DNA of 64,000 nucleotides from Exophiala sp. HKRS030 (Eukaryota > Ascomycota > Eurotiomycetes > Chaetothyriales > Herpotrichiellaceae): the NCBI GenBank assembly GCA_023897205.1, contig JAHWDD010000002.1, positions 4,836,001 through 4,900,000 of the forward strand. Direction: 5' to 3'. Within the stretch, counting starts at the first letter, position 1, and each line of letters begins with the position of its first letter. Shown in pieces: positions 57,910-64,000 of the stretch. A program made the position numbers and the translations under genes. The notes under the pieces are model-generated. The model had not been told where the DNA came from and did no database searches. It saw nothing but the letters and a program-made list of their open reading frames with translations.

Positions 57910-59185
57910 GGTCCCGACGAGCAGCAAAACCCACGGTAACCTCCCATGGCGACCCTGATTCAAAAAGGCAAAACTAGGGAACGAGATGCATATGACCGTA
58001 GGACACTTTTCAGAGTGCTTCTGACGATGCAGCCGACTCGCCTACAGAAGCGCAAGTGGGCCACAAGGACGGCCCAATCTATTTTGTTGGGCACTGTTCA
58101 GTGTCTCGATGAAAGATATCCTTCCAATGATGGAGCAATTTACACTGTCCCTTCGGCCTACGGACAACTTTGCAGCCAATCGTAGTGGACGTGAAGATTA
58201 CACCAAATCGATACCGGTACATGCTACAAAAATCGTCGCCACAAGCGTGTGTGCATTGGGCAGAAACCAACCAGTGGTATTCAAAATGGAACACGACCTC
58301 GAAAGACCTCGTCCGTCCAACTTCATGTCTCCTTTGATCTTGACACCTAGTTGAGAACCGACTTTGGTCGCATGTCGGGCTCTGAAGGCGTGCGACAAGA
58401 CTTTGCATAGCCCTCTCAACATCAACATCTTGGTTCTAGACTGCCCGGCTTCTAAACATGTTATCTTGCACAAAAAAAACCTGAAGATACAGCGGTATAC
58501 AACTGTACATAACGAGGATTTGGGATGGACCCAGCATTAGAAGCCGTGTATAAAGCGGCTTTGTATCGATACAGAAAAAACAAATCTAGAAGACGAACCA
58601 GATCTTATTCGTATACTGTGATCATATCCCATCTGATCAAAATGTAGTCTACATGGACACTGTAAAGACGTACCACATGCCCTTTTCTCGTTGCCTTGGT
58701 TTCCAGGTAGGATTGCTTGCTTCAAAGAACCAAATGGTTTGCATGATTGACTGTACGATTTAGTCCTCGCCCCGAAGTGTACTGTCCGATGTATAGATCG
58801 GCGTCGAGAACCTTGATGTCCGGACATCCGTTACATGTCCATGAATGAAAGACCGAGTCATTGGTGCCCCAGTTCAAGACCATACATACTACGTATACAC
58901 GGTGGACTCGAGAAGAAAGGACAGAGATGAAGAAGATCTTGAGTCCGAGTTCGTACACCTTGCATTGCAGTGTCTATCAGTCAATGCCGCTGGCGGGAGT
59001 AACTAGATGGAAAAAATACACGTCTGGTGAAAGAAAAAGATTCGCTGTTCCCTCTTTGTTCTTCAGTCCGTAAGAGAAACCCTTTATCGATCGCGGTGGA
59101 TTCAGGCCACGAGAGACCGATGATGCGGGCTCGGGTATAGTCCAAAGCACTCAATCTAATCATGTTCCACAGTCTTTCCCTGATT
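57910..59185. other. 1.3 kb convergent intergenic region
   Basis: This region lies between the ends of COX18 and the phosphatase gene. Only short ORFs are present, none with a domain. No RNA gene was recognised. It is longer than expected for two 3' UTRs, so a small or non-coding gene is possible. Confidence 0.45.
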
Positions 59186-61165
59186 CTACTCGAGTTCACA
59201 GTTTGGGTTTAACTTCCCTTGTTCCTTCGCACTCGCCTCTGTATTCACGACGACGGCGCCACCGGTCTCGACCTTGGTTTCGTCACCTTCGCCGAAGAAG
59301 ATGACCTCGACTGTCAGGTCATCACGATAGCGTCGAGAATACGGGCTTGGTAACGTGAGCAATGCGCATACCATATCTCGATCTTTCCCGCCAAGTGCAT
59401 TGCGTATCAGATGGGTAGCAGCGTTTTTGTCTTCTACAACAAAACGACTGTTGTTGTCATTTACGGCCCATTGTTGTTGCCGAATAGGTTTCTCTGCACC
59501 GCCTGCGTTCTTGGCTCCGTCGCCTGACTTTGCGGTATCTATTCGTCCTGTTTTATCCATGTTGCCGCCTTTCTCGACCGGAAGGGAGTTCGGTGACGAT
59601 GATGAGAACCAAGAGGTGAGCCATGCAGCTGTGCTCGAATTGGAAGAGTTCTTGCCCGCTGCATTTTTGTTCTGCTGTTCAATCCATTGACCGACAAGAC
59701 CGACAACTTCTTCGTTTGTAAGCATTTCCCACAGACCATCTGTGGCCATAACAACGAAATCGCCCTTTCCAGGGTCGATCTTTGTGCTTGTAACAACAGG
59801 CTCGGCGGTCACGTACGGAGGTGTCTTGAGTAAACTATGTGGTGTACGGCCGAACCAATGTTTTTTCACCCGATCCTGAGTTTCACGGGACCATTTATAA
59901 AATGCATCGCCAAAGGCACGAGTAGGCTCGAGATTCCCCAGAACTCGACCACCGCGAATGACGTAGTCTTCACCAGGATGCTCGGCCCGCATGCGTGCTT
60001 CCTCGTTGGGATTGCTGCCTGTTTGATCTTCAGACAAAGGTGTTGCAGACCATTTGCCTGTGGACTGGTTTCGACGACCAAGAATGGCACGAGAGTCTCC
60101 TGTGCATGCGACGCGGAGAGTCTTACTCTGAGAATCGTAGAAGGAGAGGAGTGCGCAGGAACCGGACAAAGCGGGTGCAAGGAGTTCGGCTGCGAGGCGT
60201 TTGGAAGGGTTTTTGTTCAGGGTGTTGACGCTGTCAAGACAAATTTCATTGTCAAGTTTGACGAAAGCCGACTTTAGAGCGGCATCGATGGCGGCAGGTG
60301 GTGGGAAGGGTGACTTGGGATTTGATAGCGCTGCTTTGTAGGTACTGTTGAGCTCACGCGCGGCGAACGAGATCAAGACCTGGCGGAGTTTGGCAGAAGT
60401 TGTCCAGCCTGAGTGGCCATCAAATACGCCCCAAAACATCCAGTCTGAAGAATTCTGACCATCAAGCGTTGCGGCTACACTGTTGGGTACTTCGACGATC
60501 TTCTCGGCATGATCGTCTTCGATGGGGTCATTGCTAGGAAGTTGTACCACGTCGTATCTCACTACGCCCCGGCCACGACCAACTAAGAAGGATTGTTCAT
60601 TCTTTCGCAGTCTTTCCGTGGCTTGCTCTGGGGTCATCATCTCCAGCACCTTCCGCCCGAAATCGTCTGTGTCTTTTGCTAGCGGCCCGTCCCCAACAAT
60701 TGAGCCTGTAAAGAATTGGTCGTTGTCCACCACAAGTGCCTTGCGATTTTGTTCCTGATGTGTCGCAACTGGCGGGCTGCCTGGAGACTGCGTATGTGAT
60801 TGAGCGGTAGGTGACGAAGTGGTCAGACTTCTGGTCGTTTGTGAAGTCACTGGATTGGTTTGGGGCAGTAGATGTTGTGGACCGTCGCCTCTATAAGCGT
60901 AATATGCACTGATAGCACCCAATGTTCCCACGAACGCCAGAGGTATCTTGGGTAATCGCATGGAAGCCTGCACAGGTTGTCTCGAGGAGCTATACCGTCG
61001 GACGAGTAAGGACGAGTGAGCGGAACTTAATCCATGATTGGGAACCGAGGTCAAAGATTTATTCAGGAACTTTCGAAAGGTAGAGCGACGAGCCGTTCGA
61101 AGGGCAAAGACGGTGGCTCGACGCATGGAGACGATGGGGCTCAGCAAGCTGGATGTTGGAGGCAA
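59186..61165 (-). CDS. PTC5: Mitochondrial PP2C-type phosphatase (pyruvate dehydrogenase phosphatase-like, PTC5)
   Basis: The intronless gene gives 659 residues from the ATG at 61165; an ATG at codon 14 (61126, MRRATVFALRTARRS) begins a more typical presequence and may be the true start. A basic N terminus (RRATVFALRTARRSTFRKF) and a hydrophobic segment near residue 75 (IPLAFVGTLGAISAYYAY) suggest mitochondrial inner-membrane or intermembrane location. The PP2C domain follows: RGRGVVRYDVVQLPSN, the metal-binding WGVFDGHSGW, LSGSCALLSFYD, VACTGDSRAILG, NEEARMRAEHPGE, LGNLEPTRAFGDAFYKW, the acidic VMATDGLWEMLTNEEVV, and the final metal Asp in RRYRDDLTVEVIFF. A Ser-rich insertion (SSSSPNSLPVEKGGN) lies between the last two motifs. 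It likely activates pyruvate dehydrogenase by dephosphorylation. Confidence 0.92.
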   Translation of the reverse strand: MPPTSSLLSPIVSMRRATVFALRTARRSTFRKFLNKSLTSVPNHGLSSAHSSLLVRRYSSSRQPVQASMRLPKIPLAFVGTLGAISAYYAYRGDGPQHLLPQTNPVTSQTTRSLTTSSPTAQSHTQSPGSPPVATHQEQNRKALVVDNDQFFTGSIVGDGPLAKDTDDFGRKVLEMMTPEQATERLRKNEQSFLVGRGRGVVRYDVVQLPSNDPIEDDHAEKIVEVPNSVAATLDGQNSSDWMFWGVFDGHSGWTTSAKLRQVLISFAARELNSTYKAALSNPKSPFPPPAAIDAALKSAFVKLDNEICLDSVNTLNKNPSKRLAAELLAPALSGSCALLSFYDSQSKTLRVACTGDSRAILGRRNQSTGKWSATPLSEDQTGSNPNEEARMRAEHPGEDYVIRGGRVLGNLEPTRAFGDAFYKWSRETQDRVKKHWFGRTPHSLLKTPPYVTAEPVVTSTKIDPGKGDFVVMATDGLWEMLTNEEVVGLVGQWIEQQNKNAAGKNSSNSSTAAWLTSWFSSSSPNSLPVEKGGNMDKTGRIDTAKSGDGAKNAGGAEKPIRQQQWAVNDNNSRFVVEDKNAATHLIRNALGGKDRDMVCALLTLPSPYSRRYRDDLTVEVIFFGEGDETKVETGGAVVVNTEASAKEQGKLNPNCELE

Positions 61166-61621
61166 TCAGACCAGCGACTTTTAAGGCCAAACCGACTGGG
61201 TTCGAGATGTTCTACTGATCCATGCGAAGTCAGAGCTTTGGCTTGGAAGTCTTTGGAGTCGTAACGGTAATTGTGGGAGTGGTAAAAGGTGAAGCTTGGG
61301 TAAGTTATCGAAGACGACCAGCCTTGTAGATCAAGTGGACTGGTGATTTGAAGGCATCGGTCTGAAACGAGAATATGATCACCCGTACAGATTTTTTTCC
61401 TGCTCCACCGTACTACTCGCCTATATTGCCTAACTAAGCCTAAGAATGAGGACCTACGATAAAGATAGTGAGTGTAAGTAAGCCACACCAGACGACGTCA
61501 CCAGCCGTCTCGTCGACTCATACTTTTTTTATTACTTAGTTCGTCTTCACCATATTCGTGTTTATAACCGCCTTGTACCGATCTTTACTTTTCTATAGAA
61601 GGGTTTATTAGGCACTGCAAC
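61166..61621. promoter_or_regulatory. Divergent region PTC5 / RQC1
   Basis: This 456 bp region lies between divergent genes and should carry both promoters. A poly-T tract lies at about 61524-61531. No coding sequence is seen. Confidence 0.4.
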
Positions 61622-64000
61622 ATGTCTTCTCGTGCCCTTCGGAAACTACAAAAGGAACAAGAACTTCAGAGACAACTAGAACAGGCCAAAAGAGAGTATG
61701 AAGAGCAAGATGAGGAAGAAAGTGACAGTGAGGTTGCACCACCGACACAACCTTCACGAATCAAGAATGCCTTTGATATGTTAGAGGGAGTCGATGATGA
61801 AGAAGATTCTGATCAGAATGATTCTGAACCTGTTCAACCACAAATTTCCAGGTTAGACGCCCCAGCGGAGACTGATTCCGTGTCCAGGCCGTCACCCTCT
61901 TCCAAATCTAAAAAGAAAAAGAAGAAAGCGAAGAAGAAGACCCGAGCAACCGCCACAGAATCAACCCCACCAACAGCAGACGATGGAGACGAAATTGATC
62001 GAGCTCTGAGGGAAATAAACGCCAAGAATCAATCTCGAGCATCCCAGGCTGATGAACAAGAAGCAAGTCCAACTTGGGATGTCGCAGCCACCAAGCTCCT
62101 CGCGATTGAAGAGAAGAATCTCAATCCAGTTAATGAGATGAAAAGTCTGTTTGGGAGCGTTGCTCTTGAAAGCGAAGGAAGCCGAACTCCAAATCGCAAT
62201 CCTCGAAGAAGGGAGGTGAACCAGGCAGGTGGTGTGGACCTGGCGACCGCTCTGACTGGGAGATATTCTCATGCCTCTCGTGGTAAAGAGCTGGGTGCTC
62301 TTGCTTCGCGGAGAAATATTTTCATTCAGGGTAAAGAGGAGTGGCCACTGGCAACTAGTGGTGGCTTGAGTATGGAGTTAGTCGCCGATGCCTCGAGGAT
62401 ATCTGTCAAGGCTTACAACATCATGCACAATGACCAGTACAAAGAAACCCAGATGCATTTCCGGGTTGCTGTTGAATCGATGGATCCTCAAAGGATGATT
62501 GGGTTACTATTAGTATACCCGTATCATATTGCTACCTTACTTCAAGTTTCGGAAATCGCCAAACATCAAGGTGATCATTCTGTTTCAGGGGACTTACTAG
62601 AACGGGCGCTGTATTCGTTCGGTAAATCTGTCCACAGCACTTTTCCAGCTTCCCTGCGAAGTGGCACCGCCCGCATCTCCTTTTCCAAGCCTGCTAATCG
62701 AGAATTATATCTCGCCATTTGGAGATACATCAAGAATCTCGAAATGAGGGGTACCTGGAAAACAGCCTTCGAGTGGTCGAAGATCCTCTTACAGCTTGAG
62801 CCAGTCAATGATCCATTCGGAGTCACTTTGATGATCGATCAGCTCGCATTACGAGGCAGACAGCATACTAAATTCCTCGACCTGTGCTCAGACGATGGTT
62901 TTGGATCTGCGTGGTCGCATCTGCCAAATATCCAGATCTCTCTTGCCCTCGCACATCTGAAAATTGGGAAGCCGAGAGAAGCACGACAACAATTGGCGCT
63001 GGCCATCCACAAGTATCCATACATACTTTCAGCTCTGGCCTCTGCCCTTGATGTTAGCCCACTTCCAAAATCTCTTTGGGCGAAATTGCCATCTAGCGAC
63101 GCTGAAAAATTGTACACTCAACTCTATGTCACTCGCGCCAAAGACCTTTGGACAAGCCCAGAGACTACAAGTTTACTTGTGGAAGTGGCGGAAACACTTT
63201 CCCACTATCCACAGCCAGCATCAGCATCAAAACCGCCCAAACTCGAGATATCATTAGAGGAAGCTCGGCATATAATGCTCCTGGAGATCCCACACCTGAT
63301 CGCCCTCCTTCCTCGACGTTTTACAACAATGCCAACCTCTTCCTCCGACGTTCTTCCACCTCCAAATTCTGAATCCGATCTTGTTCGCCGTGCTCCCGGT
63401 GGGCAAGGCGCACAATTCGCAAACTCACCGATGCAAACCATCTTCAATGCTGCTGGTGCCACTGCGGGCGCGACGGGCACCATCTTGCAACGTATGATAA
63501 ATTGGTTCGCTCAACCCGCTGGCACGGGCCAGGATGAATCTGAGGGTCAAGCGGCACTTCGTCTTTTGCAAGAAGAACTCGGTGGTGATGTTCCTCCTGA
63601 GATGATTGAGCAATTCCTCCAGATCCATCTAAACGAAGCCCATGGCGATGGCGATGAATTCGACCCTACCGGATTAGAACCAGGCATGAATCTAGGAATT
63701 CCAGGTGCATGGGGTGTTGATGAAGATGCCGACGCAGCAAATGAATACGAAGAAGAAAACTACGACAGTATGCCAGAGCTAGAAGATGCCCCAGCATCAG
63801 ACTCCCCTAACCCTCCTGCACCCTCCGCCCCAGAAATCCACGCGCAGCCATGGTCGAAGAAGAAGAGGACGACGATGACGAAAACCCAGCCTCACAATCA
63901 ACACAACCACGAAACAACAACACCGCCTCTCTCGGCGGCGCCATCCTTCGCCGCGTCGAATCCGACGACGACATACAGAGCACAGCACCAGCACCACTTC
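61622..64000 (+). CDS. RQC1: Ribosome quality-control complex subunit 1 (Rqc1/TCF25 family), 3' end outside the window
   Basis: Rqc1 works with Rqc2, the E3 ligase Ltn1 and Cdc48 to clear stalled nascent chains on 60S subunits. The start MSSRALRKLQKEQELQ is the family's usual N terminus, followed by an acidic stretch (YEEQDEEESDSE), a poly-Lys block (SKSKKKKKKAKKKTRA) and DGDEIDRALREIN. The TCF25 domain begins near RRNIFIQGKEEWPLATSGGLSMEL and continues with FRVAVESMDPQRMIGLLLVYPYH, LLERALYSFGKSVHSTF and FLDLCSDDGFGSAWSHLPNIQISLA (quoted in parts). No intron or stop is seen to 64000, about 793 codons. After about 63830 the annotated frame becomes unlike a protein (KKKRTTMTKT) while another frame reads acidic and ordered (EEEEDDDDENPASQ, ASLGGAILRRVESDDD), so a one-base deletion near a C run is suspected. 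Confidence 0.9.
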   Translation, partial: MSSRALRKLQKEQELQRQLEQAKREYEEQDEEESDSEVAPPTQPSRIKNAFDMLEGVDDEEDSDQNDSEPVQPQISRLDAPAETDSVSRPSPSSKSKKKKKKAKKKTRATATESTPPTADDGDEIDRALREINAKNQSRASQADEQEASPTWDVAATKLLAIEEKNLNPVNEMKSLFGSVALESEGSRTPNRNPRRREVNQAGGVDLATALTGRYSHASRGKELGALASRRNIFIQGKEEWPLATSGGLSMELVADASRISVKAYNIMHNDQYKETQMHFRVAVESMDPQRMIGLLLVYPYHIATLLQVSEIAKHQGDHSVSGDLLERALYSFGKSVHSTFPASLRSGTARISFSKPANRELYLAIWRYIKNLEMRGTWKTAFEWSKILLQLEPVNDPFGVTLMIDQLALRGRQHTKFLDLCSDDGFGSAWSHLPNIQISLALAHLKIGKPREARQQLALAIHKYPYILSALASALDVSPLPKSLWAKLPSSDAEKLYTQLYVTRAKDLWTSPETTSLLVEVAETLSHYPQPASASKPPKLEISLEEARHIMLLEIPHLIALLPRRFTTMPTSSSDVLPPPNSESDLVRRAPGGQGAQFANSPMQTIFNAAGATAGATGTILQRMINWFAQPAGTGQDESEGQAALRLLQEELGGDVPPEMIEQFLQIHLNEAHGDGDEFDPTGLEPGMNLGIPGAWGVDEDADAANEYEEENYDSMPELEDAPASDSPNPPAPSAPEIHAQPWSKKKRTTMTKTQPHNQHNHETTTPPLSAAPSFAASNPTTTYRAQHQHHF

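Overview
The window is nuclear DNA of a filamentous ascomycete (Pezizomycotina). The evidence is short introns of about 45-110 bp with GTRNGT donors and YAG acceptors, Zn2Cys6 transcription factors, a LaeA-like methyltransferase next to a cytochrome P450, a GPI-anchored Ecm33-type wall protein, a fungal CorA-like protein, and housekeeping genes whose best matches from memory are fungal. I cannot fix the class; Eurotiomycetes (for example Chaetothyriales) or Dothideomycetes would both fit. I ran no database search: all names come from reading translated sequence and joining exons by hand.

Layout. (1) 0.9-12.7 kb is a catabolic-looking cluster: Zn2Cys6 regulator, kynureninase, indoleamine 2,3-dioxygenase and a second Zn2Cys6 regulator, all on the minus strand, then an aldehyde dehydrogenase divergent from the second regulator. 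Two kynurenine-pathway enzymes lie between two pathway-type regulators, which suggests a dedicated tryptophan/kynurenine module. (2) 13-17 kb holds a CorA-like membrane protein and an Ecm33 wall protein, followed by about 3.7 kb with no gene I can support. (3) 21-33 kb holds a MAG1-type DNA glycosylase, QCR7, a mitochondrial NAD+-type carrier, ribonucleotide reductase large subunit RNR1 and a large kelch-ectodomain single-pass membrane protein. (4) 34-40.5 kb is a 3 kb gene-poor stretch, then a LaeA-like methyltransferase and a P450, probably a small secondary-metabolism pair. (5) 41-64 kb is dense housekeeping: chorismate synthase, MAP2, a mitochondrial J-protein, porin/VDAC, asparagine synthetase, UBC9, ALG11, COX18, a PTC5-like phosphatase and RQC1 (runs off the end).

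Genes acting together: IDO and kynureninase turn tryptophan into anthranilates or NAD precursors, chorismate synthase feeds aromatic amino acids, and the 24 kb carrier would import NAD+ into mitochondria. QCR7, porin, COX18, the J-protein and the PTC5-like phosphatase are all mitochondrial. Plausible regulatory sites are a pair of CGG-N1-CCG sites before IDO, TGA(C/G)TCA general-control elements before asparagine synthetase and chorismate synthase, and MCB-like ACGCGT/ACGCGA before RNR1.

Data quality. Two highly conserved genes (IDO and RNR1) each carry what reads as one missing base beside a short homopolymer. RNR1 is essential, so uncorrected assembly indels are the likeliest cause, and the IDO break should not be called a pseudogene without raw reads. 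RQC1 near its 3' end may hold a third such case.
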